A DNA stretch of 62,297 nt. Origin: a bacterium (GTDB lineage Bacteria; Lindowbacteria; 2-12-FULL-62-27). Made by a program: the position numbers and the translations under genes. The stretch lies in NCBI GenBank assembly GCA_016202645.1, contig JACQOF010000098.1, positions 1 through 62,297 of the forward strand, in the 5' to 3' direction. Of this stretch, positions 49,341 through 58,488 are shown one piece after another (position 1 is the first letter of the stretch; each line of letters begins with the position of its first letter). The notes beneath the pieces are model-generated. The model was given only the letters and a program-made list of their open reading frames with translations. It did not search any database and was not told where the DNA came from.

Positions 49341-49447
49341 CCTCCTCCCCCCTTGAGGGGGAGGTGGGGAGGAGGGTTACAACTCCGAAATATACTGCTT
49401 TCCTTCAGAACCCCCCCCATCCGGCTTCCCCCTCAAGGGGGGAAGGG
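49341..49447. repeat. CTTGAGGGGG palindromic repeat (reverse orientation)
   Basis: Arms CTCCCCCCTTGAGGGGGAGG and GGCTTCCCCCTCAAGGGG, with the CCCCCCCATCC part on the right side, i.e. opposite to the copies at 44821 and 47402. Confidence 0.85.
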
Positions 49448-49518
49448 TTGATCGTGCAAAAGTCCAATTCCGATTCTTACACAAATCCAAGGGGTTGCGT
49501 TTAATCTCTCTAAGCGGC

Positions 49519-49548
49519 TTGACAATACATCGAAGCTCAATGTATATG
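49519..49548 (+). promoter_or_regulatory. Promoter with PadR-type operator
   Basis: TTGACA (49519-49524) is followed 16-18 bases on by TGTATATG. The palindrome ATACAT-N9-ATGTAT (49525-49545) lies in the spacer, close to the ATGT...ACAT half-sites known for PadR proteins, suggesting autoregulation. Confidence 0.5.
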
Positions 49549-49554
49549 GACGGC

Positions 49555-49899
49555 ATGAATCAATCCTCGCGGAGATTTGCCCGAGGCCACGGCGAGTTGG
49601 TCATCCTGGGGCTTTTGGCCAAAACGCCGATGCACGGCTATCAGATCCACCGGATCCTCTGCGAGCCCGGAAGCCGGGCCGTCTACATCCTGTGCATGGG
49701 CGAGGGAACGCTCTACCCGCTCCTTCACCGGCTCGAGAAAAGGGGCCTTGTAAAGAGTCAATGGATCAACGTCGGCGCGAAGCGAAAACAGCGCCGATAC
49801 CTCATAACCAAAAAAGGCGGGGCCGAATACAAACGCCTGCGCGGATGTTGGACGCGGCTTGCGCAGGCCGTCCAGAAGATATGCGCGGTGAAACTATAG
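49555..49899 (+). CDS. PadR-family transcriptional regulator
   Basis: The 114-residue regulator shows GHGELVILGLLAKTPMHGYQ, EGTLYPLLHRLEKRGLVKSQ, KQRRYLITKKG and a short dimer helix. I start at the ATG at 49555; ATGs at 49540 or 49546 are alternatives but lie inside the promoter. The predicted transcript start falls at or near this ATG, so the mRNA may be leaderless. It is the third PadR in 5 kb and precedes the lamin-tail surface protein, which it may control. Confidence 0.85.
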   Translation: MNQSSRRFARGHGELVILGLLAKTPMHGYQIHRILCEPGSRAVYILCMGEGTLYPLLHRLEKRGLVKSQWINVGAKRKQRRYLITKKGGAEYKRLRGCWTRLAQAVQKICAVKL

Positions 49900-49963
49900 C
49901 CGGATCGCGCACGAACCCACACAGAGTGCGGGTTCGATTCACTTAAATAAAGGAGGCTTTGTC

Positions 49964-52900
49964 GTGAATATGAATGACACCCCCCTCCCAACCTCCCCCT
50001 TCCGCCAAAGGACGGATCCGCCTCAGGCGGACAAGGGGAAGGATGAGGCTGGAAACATTGGATTCAATAGTCCAAGCCATATCGTGTTATTAAACCTGGC
50101 CATCTGGATTCTGTTCATCGTTTGCACTGCGCCGATCGCCTCCTCCGACGGCGGTTGCGCCGGAGGCGGGGCTTCCTGGAGTTCCTCGTGCGATGAGTAT
50201 GGCTGGACGTGTGAGGGTGCGTTCTGCGGCATTGAAGCCGGCGAGAAGCGGCTGGGGATGGGAGTGCTGACACCCACGGACAGCGGGATGATGGTGTTTG
50301 ACGTTCGGGTAACCATCGAGTCCAACGAGGTCGTCCTGAAGCGGGACACGGTGGTCACGTCCTATTTCCAAACAGAACCCTTCTATAGAGACCAGCTCAG
50401 ATCGAACGACACTTGGACGGGATTTTCATCTCCGGGGCCAGTCTACGTGTCTCATCCTCTTCTGGTCAATTTTTATACGGTTTCCATTTATGAAGGCATG
50501 GTGGACCCGGAAACCTCGTCCATGGTGTTCGCGTTTGTGCCCCACACCTATTCGGACTCCGCGGACATTCGTGACAGCATGCAGTCGAATTTCCACATGC
50601 GGGACGCGCCCGGCTATCCCTACCGTAAAATCGTGCAAAACGATCTTCTGGCGACCAGCGCCGGCCATCACGTTTCCCCGCCGCCGTTCATCATTCCCAG
50701 CGATCCGCCCGGCGAAACTTTTCCGCAAATTCTCTATCCGGCGCCCGGCGACCTCATCATCACCGAGATCATGAAGGATCCGAATAATGGCGTGTCGGAC
50801 GCCACGGGGGAATGGTTCGAAGTCCTGAACGCCACCGATTCGTGGCTCGATATGGGCCAGCTCGTCATTCGAGACCAAGGCTCGGATTTCTTTGCGGCCT
50901 TCACCTATAATAATAGAGAGGACGCCCTGCTTGTGGCGCCGCGCGGGACGTTTGTTTTCGGCAAAACCCGGGACGCCCGCCTGAACGGCGGCGCGAAAGT
51001 CGACGCGGCCTACGGCGACGCGATTACGCTGTCCAACACGTCCGACGAGATCATTCTCGAAGTCAGCGGTGTCGGAGAAATCGACCGCGTCGAATACAAC
51101 ACGACCGCGTGGCCGAATCCCTCCGGCAAAAGCATGATGCTGACCGACACGGCCGCCGACAACAACGACGGCTCGAACTGGACGGCCAGTACGCTGGTTT
51201 ACGGAAACAAGAACCAAAAAGGCACGCCCAATTCGCCGAACACCGTCCCCTCCGACACGCCGGTCATTCCGGAGCCCGGAACCGGCGCGGCGGCCGGAAG
51301 CCTCGTCATCACGGAATTTTTGGCGAACGCTATCGGCCTGGACCAAAACGGCGAGTGGTTCGAAATATTCAACCGGACCGACAGCCCGGTGACGTTGACG
51401 GACCTGACGTTTGAACTTGAAGACAGCACGGGCATCACATCGTCCTTTACGGTGAACACCGAGACGGTGCTTGACCCCAACACGTATTTTGTTTTCGCGC
51501 GGGACGCCGCGACGAGCCCATCCGGATTTTCGTTCGATTATGACTATCCGAACAATATCTCCCTGTCCAATGACAAGGGCGTGATCCGGATCAAGGACGA
51601 CACAGGCACGGTCATCGACGAAGTTTCGTACGATGGCAATCTGTTCCAGGGATCGCCGGACTACGGCAACGGCATCGACGGCGGCTGGCCGGTCGCCAGC
51701 GAATTCGACGGCCGCTCGGCGGCGCTTCAGGGGTCCTTGTCGGATCTGCGCAATCCGAATTACGACAACACCGATAAAAACAACTGGGCTTTCGCCTCGA
51801 ATCTCGAACGCTACGGCTCGGGCGGAACCTTCAAAGGCCGCGGCGCGTTCGGCACGGCCGGCCGGCCCAATGTTTTCGATTTGAGTTTGACCGTGTCCAT
51901 GCCGGCGAGCATCGACGCCAACACCACCGCCGAGACATTTTCGGTGACGATCACGCCGCCCGCCGGATTCGGCGTCGACGACATCGACACCCAGTCGATC
52001 CGCATTTTCCGGATCCAGCGCCCGATTTTTCTGAAAATCAACGCAACGACCCTCCGCGCCGATTTTCGAAGTTTTGAGGCGCCGCCGACCGTCGACCGAA
52101 ACAAGTCCGTCACCGCGGAAGTCACGGCTCTTCGAAACTCCGACACCCCGCAGGCATTTCTCGGTTCGGCGACGATGACGGTCAACGACAATCGGGTCCC
52201 GACGCCCGGCGACATCGGAGCCGCCGCCGCGGGAGACCTTCTGATCACGGAAGTCATGGTCAACGGCCCGGGCGACGAGAACCTGACCGAGTATTTCGAG
52301 GTCCTCAACCAATCCAATAAGACGATCGACCTTGCCGCGCTCGGCATTCAGGACGGCGGGGGCACGACCGGAGACGCGACGCCGGAGGCCCAGAGCCGGA
52401 TTTACAATCCGAACGGCCCCTATCCGCTCCGAATCGAACCCGGCCAGTACAAGGTCATCGGCCGCGCCGGAAACAGGATTCAGGTCGGCGGATATGATCT
52501 CGACGGCATCTACATGAACCAGGATTTAAATTTCAGCAATTCGGGAGACGAAGTTGTCGTCTTTCGTCTAAGCGACAACGTCGTGATCGCCCAGATGGAA
52601 TTTTCAACCGCGCTTGGATTCCCCGCGCAGGACGCGGTTGCGGCCGAAGGCCGGTCGCTTTCGCTGGTGGACACCACGGCGGACGCCACCCATGGCGAAA
52701 ACTGGGTCAACGCTGCCATTCCCTACGGCGATTCCGGCTACGGAACTCCCGGGGATCCCAACCGGATCGCCTACAAATCGGGGCATGTCCTGGTTTCCGA
52801 AGTCTACGCAAATCCCCCGCCGGGCGGCGAACCGAACGCCGAATTTTTCGAGGTCGTCAATCCCGACACGGCAAACCCGATTGATCTATCGGGCCTGATC

Positions 52901-53287
52901 GTCTCCGACGACAACGGCAACACCTTTGCGATCGACGACTATCCCGGTAAAATCGTCAGCGGCGGCAAACAAAAAGTCCACATTCCCGCCGGCGCCGCCT
53001 TCGTCTTCGGCAACAGCCGGGGCGCCGCCGACGGCGTGGACAACACCTTCGACGACACCTTCGGCGCCGGCGTCACCAGCTACGACTATCCGAACAGCTG
53101 GACCTTGCTCAACACCTCTCCGGGGGACGCCGTCCGGCTCATCCGGCATTTTTCCGGCGGCGACTCCGCCGAAATCCACGGCATGACCTACTCCAGCGCC
53201 CCGGAAGGCAACTCCTGGGAACTCGACACCCTATCCGACTCGCTGACGTACAGCCTGAAAACTCCCTCGCCCACCATCAAGCCATAG
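49964..53287 (+). CDS. Secreted protein with four lamin-tail (LTD) domains
   Basis: The 1107-residue protein starts at GTG 49964 with GGAGG seven bases upstream. A hydrophobic signal stretch at 40-58 (LLNLAIWILFIVCTAPIAS) is unusually far from the start, because residues 5-27 are repeat-derived. Four LTD domains follow, each opening alike: DLIITEIMKDPNNG, SLVITEFLANAIG, DLLITEVMVNGPG and HVLVSEVYANPPPG, then a G/N-E-W/Y/F-F-E motif. LTDs are immunoglobulin-like folds often on secreted or surface proteins. No clear sorting tail is seen at the C-terminus. Cysteines are confined to the mature N-terminus (65-90). Likely surface or secreted; function unknown. Confidence 0.85.
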   Translation: MNMNDTPLPTSPFRQRTDPPQADKGKDEAGNIGFNSPSHIVLLNLAIWILFIVCTAPIASSDGGCAGGGASWSSSCDEYGWTCEGAFCGIEAGEKRLGMGVLTPTDSGMMVFDVRVTIESNEVVLKRDTVVTSYFQTEPFYRDQLRSNDTWTGFSSPGPVYVSHPLLVNFYTVSIYEGMVDPETSSMVFAFVPHTYSDSADIRDSMQSNFHMRDAPGYPYRKIVQNDLLATSAGHHVSPPPFIIPSDPPGETFPQILYPAPGDLIITEIMKDPNNGVSDATGEWFEVLNATDSWLDMGQLVIRDQGSDFFAAFTYNNREDALLVAPRGTFVFGKTRDARLNGGAKVDAAYGDAITLSNTSDEIILEVSGVGEIDRVEYNTTAWPNPSGKSMMLTDTAADNNDGSNWTASTLVYGNKNQKGTPNSPNTVPSDTPVIPEPGTGAAAGSLVITEFLANAIGLDQNGEWFEIFNRTDSPVTLTDLTFELEDSTGITSSFTVNTETVLDPNTYFVFARDAATSPSGFSFDYDYPNNISLSNDKGVIRIKDDTGTVIDEVSYDGNLFQGSPDYGNGIDGGWPVASEFDGRSAALQGSLSDLRNPNYDNTDKNNWAFASNLERYGSGGTFKGRGAFGTAGRPNVFDLSLTVSMPASIDANTTAETFSVTITPPAGFGVDDIDTQSIRIFRIQRPIFLKINATTLRADFRSFEAPPTVDRNKSVTAEVTALRNSDTPQAFLGSATMTVNDNRVPTPGDIGAAAAGDLLITEVMVNGPGDENLTEYFEVLNQSNKTIDLAALGIQDGGGTTGDATPEAQSRIYNPNGPYPLRIEPGQYKVIGRAGNRIQVGGYDLDGIYMNQDLNFSNSGDEVVVFRLSDNVVIAQMEFSTALGFPAQDAVAAEGRSLSLVDTTADATHGENWVNAAIPYGDSGYGTPGDPNRIAYKSGHVLVSEVYANPPPGGEPNAEFFEVVNPDTANPIDLSGLIVSDDNGNTFAIDDYPGKIVSGGKQKVHIPAGAAFVFGNSRGAADGVDNTFDDTFGAGVTSYDYPNSWTLLNTSPGDAVRLIRHFSGGDSAEIHGMTYSSAPEGNSWELDTLSDSLTYSLKTPSPTIKP
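49979..50043. repeat. CTTGAGGGGG-family repeat (degenerate) after a start codon
   Basis: CACCCCCCTCCCAACCTCCC matches the right half of the family; it continues with an inner palindrome around GGATCCGCCTCAGGCGGA and ends AAGGGGAAGG. In frame with the lamin-tail gene. Confidence 0.7.
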
Positions 53288-54347
53288 GGAGACAAAAATC
53301 GGCATGACGCCGGCCCGGCTCATCTGTCCCGGGCAGGCGGACCGTAAACACCGCGCCGGCGCCCTCCGCGCGGTTGGCGGCCTGGATCGACCCGCCATGG
53401 GCCCGCAGGATGGCGGAGGTGACCGAAAGCCCCAGTCCCGTCCCCTTGCCGCGTTCTTTGGTGGTGAAGAACGGATCAAAAAGCCGGGGAAGGTGCTCCG
53501 GGTCTATGCCGGCGCCGGCATCGGCGACCTCGACGCGCACGCCGCCGTTCTCGGCGAAGAGGCGGATGTCCACACGGCCCCCGCCGGGCATGGCGTCCCG
53601 GGCGTTTATGAGGAGATTGAGGAACACCTGGTGGATCTGGGATTCATCTGCGTGAACGGGCGGTGTCTCGCCGTTCGGGTGAAACACGGCGTCGATGCCC
53701 CGAATTTTGAAATCGCTCGCCGTGATTTTCAGGACGTACCGGATCAGATCCGGCAATGACGTCTTCCGCCGCTCCGGCGGGGCCGGCCGGGAGAATGTCA
53801 GCAGGTCCCGGACGATCTTGCCGGCCCGGCGGCCTTCCTGAAGGATGACATCGATCTCGTCTCCCTGGGCGCGGCCCATCCGGATGAGTTCAGCCATGCC
53901 CAGGAGCGCGGCGAGGGCGTTGTTGACTTCATGGGCGACGCCGCCCGCAAGCCGTCCCATGGATGCCATTCGTTCTATCTCGGCGGTACGCCGCAGGTAT
54001 TCCATGGCGTTGTTCTGCTCGACGCGGAGATCCCGCTCCGCCGCCTTGAGATTGTCCCGGCTGATTTGCAGGTCCCGGATGATCCGCACGAGGGGGAGAT
54101 AAGCGAAGATATAGAGGACGGGAAAAATGATCGCGCTGAGTATCAGCGCGCTGAGGACGCCCTCCGTCCGCTCGGCCTCGCCCAGCATCGGCCGTCCGTG
54201 GACGATCTCCATCATGAAGGGAACTTTGTGGATGAGAAGCATGACAAGTCCCTCGCCGAGGAACACCGCCGCGGTGGTGAGAAAGAGAAGATGGAACGGC
54301 GGAATGGTTGATATTCTTTCTCCAATCTCGTCAAATCCCTGCCTCAT
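53277..54347 (-). CDS. Orphan membrane histidine kinase (NtrB-like)
   Basis: The 356-residue kinase has two membrane helices (about 18-38 and 66-87), a short coiled linker, HisKA with the phospho-His in GGVAHEVNNALAALLG, and HATPase (VFLNLLINARDAM, VADAGAGIDPEHL, GKGTGLGLSVTSAIL). The periplasmic loop is only ~27 residues, so it may sense within the membrane or cytoplasm. GGAGGTG lies eight bases before the ATG. No response regulator is adjacent. Its 3' end overlaps the lamin-tail gene by 11 bases, tail to tail. Confidence 0.88.
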   Translation of the reverse strand: MRQGFDEIGERISTIPPFHLLFLTTAAVFLGEGLVMLLIHKVPFMMEIVHGRPMLGEAERTEGVLSALILSAIIFPVLYIFAYLPLVRIIRDLQISRDNLKAAERDLRVEQNNAMEYLRRTAEIERMASMGRLAGGVAHEVNNALAALLGMAELIRMGRAQGDEIDVILQEGRRAGKIVRDLLTFSRPAPPERRKTSLPDLIRYVLKITASDFKIRGIDAVFHPNGETPPVHADESQIHQVFLNLLINARDAMPGGGRVDIRLFAENGGVRVEVADAGAGIDPEHLPRLFDPFFTTKERGKGTGLGLSVTSAILRAHGGSIQAANRAEGAGAVFTVRLPGTDEPGRRHADFCLPMA

Positions 54348-54690
54348 GCCTGCACACCTCCGATGGTCGCGGTCCGCTAAATTTTCAAAACTCCAGTAAT
54401 AATATGTCTGTCTATATAACGTGGAGCAATATCCATGCCGCTCCGACGCCGCCCCGGGGAAACTTCATATTCGCCGGATGCTGATATGATTAAAATTATT
54501 CGGGCCCGATGGCGGAATACAGATTGGGTGGGATTTCGTACACACATGTGTCCTGAAACCAAACAATCCTCTCCCTCGCAGGGGGAGAGGGGGGACTTGA
54601 ATATATTTTTCTTGCAAACACCAACCCCTCGATTTAGGATGGCTCTTCTCTCAGGATCGGACGGGGTCCGAGGACAAGGAGGAGTGTTTG
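54348..54690. other. Intergenic region before the malic enzyme gene
   Basis: It contains a short CTCTCCCTCGCAGGGGGAGA palindrome (54568-54596) of the CTTGAGGGGG type and AAGGAGGA as ribosome site for the next gene. No gene or clear promoter recognised. Confidence 0.5.
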
Positions 54691-56172
54691 ATGAGGCCCG
54701 TTCGACATACGAAACCCGCCGGGGCGCGCCAATCCCGGCGCGGCCATCCCAGTGCTTCCTATTCCTTTACCATGCGAGTCGAACTTCCCACGATTCCCGG
54801 CACCTTCGCCCGGCTCGCCGCCACGATTGGCCGGGCCGGGGGAGATCTCGGCGCGATTGACCTGGTTTCCGCGGGGCAGAACAAAACCATCCGGGACGTG
54901 ACGGTGCTGGCGGCGGATGAGGCCCACGCGCGCCGGATCATGGAAGCGGTGCGGCGCCGTCCGGCGTTCGATGTCCGGGCCGTGTCGGACCGGACGTTTC
55001 TCATGCATCTGGGCGGCAAGATCTCCGTGGAAAACCGGAAACCGCTGAAAACGCGGGACGACCTCTCGATGGCCTATACTCCCGGCGTCGCGCGGGTCTG
55101 CGAAGCCATCCATCGGGAACCGAAATCGGCGTGGACGCTGACCATCAAGGGAACCACGGTCGCCGTGGTGTCGGACGGCACGGCCGTTCTGGGCCTGGGC
55201 GACATCGGCCCTGCGGCGGCGATGCCGGTGATGGAGGGGAAGGCGATGCTCTTTAAGGAATTCGGCGGCATCAACGCCTTTCCGATCTGCCTGGCGACCC
55301 GGGACGTCGACGAGATCGTCCGGGTCGTCTCGGCCCTCGCGCCGACGTTCGGCGGCATCAATCTGGAGGACATCTCCGCGCCGCGGTGTTTTGAGATCGA
55401 GGAGCGGCTGAAGCGGCGGCTCGACATTCCGGTGTTCCACGACGATCAGCACGGCACGGCCGTCGTCGTTTTGGCGGCGGTCTACAACGCGTGCAAGCTC
55501 ATCCGCCGGACCATCGGGAGCCTCAAGGTAGTCGTCAGCGGTGTGGGGGCGGCGGGGGTAGCCTGCACGAAAATTCTGATGAAGGCAGGCGTCCGGCAGG
55601 TCATCGGGTTCGACACGGCCGGCGCGATCCACCGCGGGCGGCGGGAAAACATGAACCCCGCGAAGGACGCCTACGCGCTGGCCACCAATCCCGCCAATTA
55701 CGCCGGCGGCCTGGCCGGCGCGCTGAAAGGCGCCGACCTCTTTTTGGGGCTTTCCGGGCCCGGCACCGTCCGGCCCGCGTGGCTGAAACGGATGTCGCGG
55801 GACGCGATGGTGTTCGCCATGGCCAACCCGGTGCCGGAAATCATGCCGGAGGATATGCCGGGGAACGTGAAAATCATCGCGACCGGCCGAAGCGACTATC
55901 CGAACCAGATCAACAATGTTCTCTGTTTTCCCGGGCTGTTCAAAGGCGCCCTGTCGGTCCACGCATCGGCTGTCAATGAGCGGATGAAACTCGCCGCCGC
56001 CCGCGCCATCGCGGACCTTCTGAAACGGGATGAGCTGTCGCCCGAATACATCATCCCGAGCGTCTTCGACCGCCGGGTCGCCGTGAAAGTTTCCGAGGCG
56101 GTCGCCCGCGCGGCTGTGGCCACGGGCGTGGCCCGGCGGATTCCCCGGTCCGCCGGCGGCGCCGTCAAGTAG
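54691..56172 (+). CDS. NAD(P)-dependent malic enzyme with N-terminal ACT domain
   Basis: The 493-residue enzyme decarboxylates malate to pyruvate. An ACT-type regulatory domain (about 27-105: RVELPTIPGTFARLAATIGR) precedes the malic core: SMAYTPGVARVCEAI, the lysine segment MPVMEGKAMLFKEFG, the metal and substrate residues around NLEDISAPRCFEIEERL, FHDDQHGTAVV, and the nucleotide loop VVSGVGAAGVACTK. The ATG at 54691 is preceded by AAGGAGGA; the TTG just before it is unlikely. The extra ACT domain suggests amino-acid control. It opens a run with a LuxR regulator, an aminotransferase and a transketolase-like enzyme. Confidence 0.92.
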   Translation: MRPVRHTKPAGARQSRRGHPSASYSFTMRVELPTIPGTFARLAATIGRAGGDLGAIDLVSAGQNKTIRDVTVLAADEAHARRIMEAVRRRPAFDVRAVSDRTFLMHLGGKISVENRKPLKTRDDLSMAYTPGVARVCEAIHREPKSAWTLTIKGTTVAVVSDGTAVLGLGDIGPAAAMPVMEGKAMLFKEFGGINAFPICLATRDVDEIVRVVSALAPTFGGINLEDISAPRCFEIEERLKRRLDIPVFHDDQHGTAVVVLAAVYNACKLIRRTIGSLKVVVSGVGAAGVACTKILMKAGVRQVIGFDTAGAIHRGRRENMNPAKDAYALATNPANYAGGLAGALKGADLFLGLSGPGTVRPAWLKRMSRDAMVFAMANPVPEIMPEDMPGNVKIIATGRSDYPNQINNVLCFPGLFKGALSVHASAVNERMKLAAARAIADLLKRDELSPEYIIPSVFDRRVAVKVSEAVARAAVATGVARRIPRSAGGAVK

Positions 56173-56179
56173 ACCCGCC

Positions 56180-56776
56180 ATGCCGCTTCCCTTGACGCCC
56201 GCACCCTTCAGCCAATGGTTCCGCACCGCCGACGGGGCGGTCGCGGTTGATGTGCGGACGCAGAAGGTAGTGTGGTGGAACCGGGAGGCCCTGCGGATTC
56301 TCGGATCGTCCTCCCGGCGACTCCGCGGCGCGGCCTGTTACCGCGTCTTTTGCGGCAAGAACCGGACCGGCCGCGCGCTGTGCCGGCGGAATTGCGCGGT
56401 GGTCCGGGCGGCGCGAGCGGGCCGAACGGTCCGGGATTTCGACATGATCGTCGGGTCGAAATCGGGCCGGGACGCCTGGGTGAACATGAGCCTCCTCCTC
56501 GTTCCCAAACAATCTCCCCGCGGCGGCGTGATCCTTCACCTCTTCCGCAAAATCCAATCCCGCGAGCCCGGCGCCGGCGCCGAGAGTTTCCTCACCGCGC
56601 GGGAAAACGAAATCCTGTCAAAACTGGCCGAAGGCATTCCCAGCAGGGAAATCGCCGTCCGGTTCGGCATCCGATACGCGACGATCCGCACCCACATCCA
56701 ACACATCCTGTCCAAACTCGGCGTCCGGTCCATTCTCCAAGCCATCCTGCATTTGCAGTATTGCGCCCGCGCCTGA
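56180..56776 (+). CDS. PAS-LuxR transcriptional regulator with a Cys cluster
   Basis: The 198-residue regulator has a PAS-like N-terminal domain (20-130) and a C-terminal LuxR helix-turn-helix (LTARENEILSKLAEGIPSRE, RFGIRYATIRTHIQHILSKL). Four cysteines, C53, C58, C68 and C72, cluster in the PAS part (CYRVFCGK, LCRRNC), a pattern suited to metal or redox sensing. It starts seven bases after the malic enzyme and ends 20 bases before the aminotransferase, so it probably governs this operon. Confidence 0.85.
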   Translation: MPLPLTPAPFSQWFRTADGAVAVDVRTQKVVWWNREALRILGSSSRRLRGAACYRVFCGKNRTGRALCRRNCAVVRAARAGRTVRDFDMIVGSKSGRDAWVNMSLLLVPKQSPRGGVILHLFRKIQSREPGAGAESFLTARENEILSKLAEGIPSREIAVRFGIRYATIRTHIQHILSKLGVRSILQAILHLQYCARA

Positions 56777-56796
56777 CCGGCGGCTAGGATCGGCCC

Positions 56797-58467
56797 ATGA
56801 CCTTTCTGGGCCGGACGCTCGACAAGATACCGTTCCATCTGCTCAACAAGGCCGCGACACAACTCGCGGGACAAAACGCAGGGCGCCTCCGCTCGCACCT
56901 CATCCGCAATATGCTTGCGATGCACCACGAAATCTCCGCCAGCCTCCGGCGCGGCGTTCCCTCCTACCCCTGCTGCCGGCCGCTCTATATGCGGAATCTC
57001 TCCTGCGGCGATCCCCGGGCCGGCGTCAACAACGCCGTCGAGACGTGGCTCAGCGAATCGGCCTTTGGATTCGGCGCCATCATCGGCGCCATGGAGGAGA
57101 CGGACAAATCGTCCCCCGATTCGCCCGGGACCCTGGACATTCTGCGCGAGGCCGACGCCGCCGCGGCCCCGCGTAAACCGGACGCGTCCCAGATCGCCGC
57201 TCCGATCGCGAAACTTTCGATCGGAGCGCCGGGCAGTCTGCCGCCCCGGGCTCTGGTGGAAAAGGAGATCGCTCTGCTCTCGACGAAAGACCCCGCCGAA
57301 CTTCGCTCCCTCTATGCCTATCTTCCCGGCCCCGGCAGTTCCCGGACGCTCGACGCGGTATCCGCCCGGTACGGCGAGCAGTTCGGCGTGAAGATTTCGC
57401 GAAGCGAAGTGATGATGCTGGCAAGCTGTAAAAGCGCGATCTTCACGTTCCTCATGGCGGTCCTGAACCCGGGCGAGGAGGTCGGTGGGATGACGCCCGA
57501 ATTTCCGATGCACCGGTCCGTTCCCGAAATCCTAGGGCATCGGTACATCGCCTGGGAGCCGAGGATCGACCGCGGCCGATTCTCCTACTCAATCGCCGAT
57601 CTCGAGCGGCTCCTCGACGATCACCCGCGGCTCCGGGTCCTCATCCTCTCCTATCCGGGCAATCCCGCTCCGTTCATGTTTTCCGAGGAGAACCTGCGGG
57701 ACATCGTGGACCTCTGTCTGCGCCGGAGCGTCCGCATTTACGTCGACGCGCCCTATCACGAAATCATCTACCCCCAGATTCCCGGCAACCGGTATCCGAA
57801 CATTTTGAAAGCCCACCCGGCGGCCCGCGACATCTGCGTGATTTCCCTGTCGGAATCCAAACGCCTCGCCATCCCCGGCCGGCGCATCGGATATCTCATC
57901 GCGCCCGAAGGCATCATCCGCGCGGTCACGCGCCTGGCGATCAATTTCTGGAGCTGTCCAAACGCCATGAACGACCGGCTGATGCACTGGGCCTACACGG
58001 AAGGCTACGCCGGGATCGAGGAATGGGTGAGAAACGAGGCCCATCACTATGGAGAAAAGGCCGCGCATACCTTCGGGCGGTTGAAGGAACTCGAGGCGGA
58101 AGGGTTTCTGCACATCGAACAGCCGCGCGGCGGATTTTACGCGTTTCCGATTTTGACCGGGGAAACTCTCCAGTCGCCCGGCATGCGGGCGCTCGCGGAG
58201 CGGGGCCTGGAGGGCGTGCGGGGCCTGGCGATCTATCTTCTGCTGGCCTACAAAACCGCCGCGATTCCGGGCACCAGTTTCGCCGACCCGGATTCTTTTG
58301 TCGGCCGGCATGGCATCCGGATCTCGTTCGCCGGGCGGCCGGTGGAGGACGTGGCGGTCGGGCTGGAGAGGTTCTGCCGCGCGCTCCGCGCTTTGCGGAA
58401 CGGGTCCGTTCTTCCGTTTCCGGACAAATACATCCGTCACGTCGACGAGCTTCTGGCCGTCCTCTAA
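56797..58467 (+). CDS. PLP-dependent class I/II aminotransferase with unusual N-terminal extension
   Basis: The 556-residue enzyme has a fold-type I core from about residue 135: N289 in YPGNPAP, D317 in IYVDAPYHE, the PLP lysine K355 in SLSESKRLAIPGRRIGY, and a C-terminal R in HGIRISFAG. The first ~130 residues are not part of the usual aminotransferase and I do not recognise them; they include four cysteines (C59, C60, C70 and nearby) and a Pro-rich section. Normal family length is about 390-430. Substrate unknown. It is followed 21 bases later by the transketolase-like gene. Confidence 0.85.
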   Translation: MTFLGRTLDKIPFHLLNKAATQLAGQNAGRLRSHLIRNMLAMHHEISASLRRGVPSYPCCRPLYMRNLSCGDPRAGVNNAVETWLSESAFGFGAIIGAMEETDKSSPDSPGTLDILREADAAAAPRKPDASQIAAPIAKLSIGAPGSLPPRALVEKEIALLSTKDPAELRSLYAYLPGPGSSRTLDAVSARYGEQFGVKISRSEVMMLASCKSAIFTFLMAVLNPGEEVGGMTPEFPMHRSVPEILGHRYIAWEPRIDRGRFSYSIADLERLLDDHPRLRVLILSYPGNPAPFMFSEENLRDIVDLCLRRSVRIYVDAPYHEIIYPQIPGNRYPNILKAHPAARDICVISLSESKRLAIPGRRIGYLIAPEGIIRAVTRLAINFWSCPNAMNDRLMHWAYTEGYAGIEEWVRNEAHHYGEKAAHTFGRLKELEAEGFLHIEQPRGGFYAFPILTGETLQSPGMRALAERGLEGVRGLAIYLLLAYKTAAIPGTSFADPDSFVGRHGIRISFAGRPVEDVAVGLERFCRALRALRNGSVLPFPDKYIRHVDELLAVL

Positions 58468-58488
58468 ATCGGGCAAGGAGGAATTCAC

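Noticed and set aside
50426-52312. Minus-strand frame of 628 codons in the lamin-tail gene
   Set aside because: The plus strand has four LTD domains and a good ribosome site; the minus frame is Arg/Val-rich without motifs.
54634-56226. Minus-strand frame of 530 codons over the malic enzyme gene
   Set aside because: The malic enzyme on the plus strand has all family motifs and a ribosome site.
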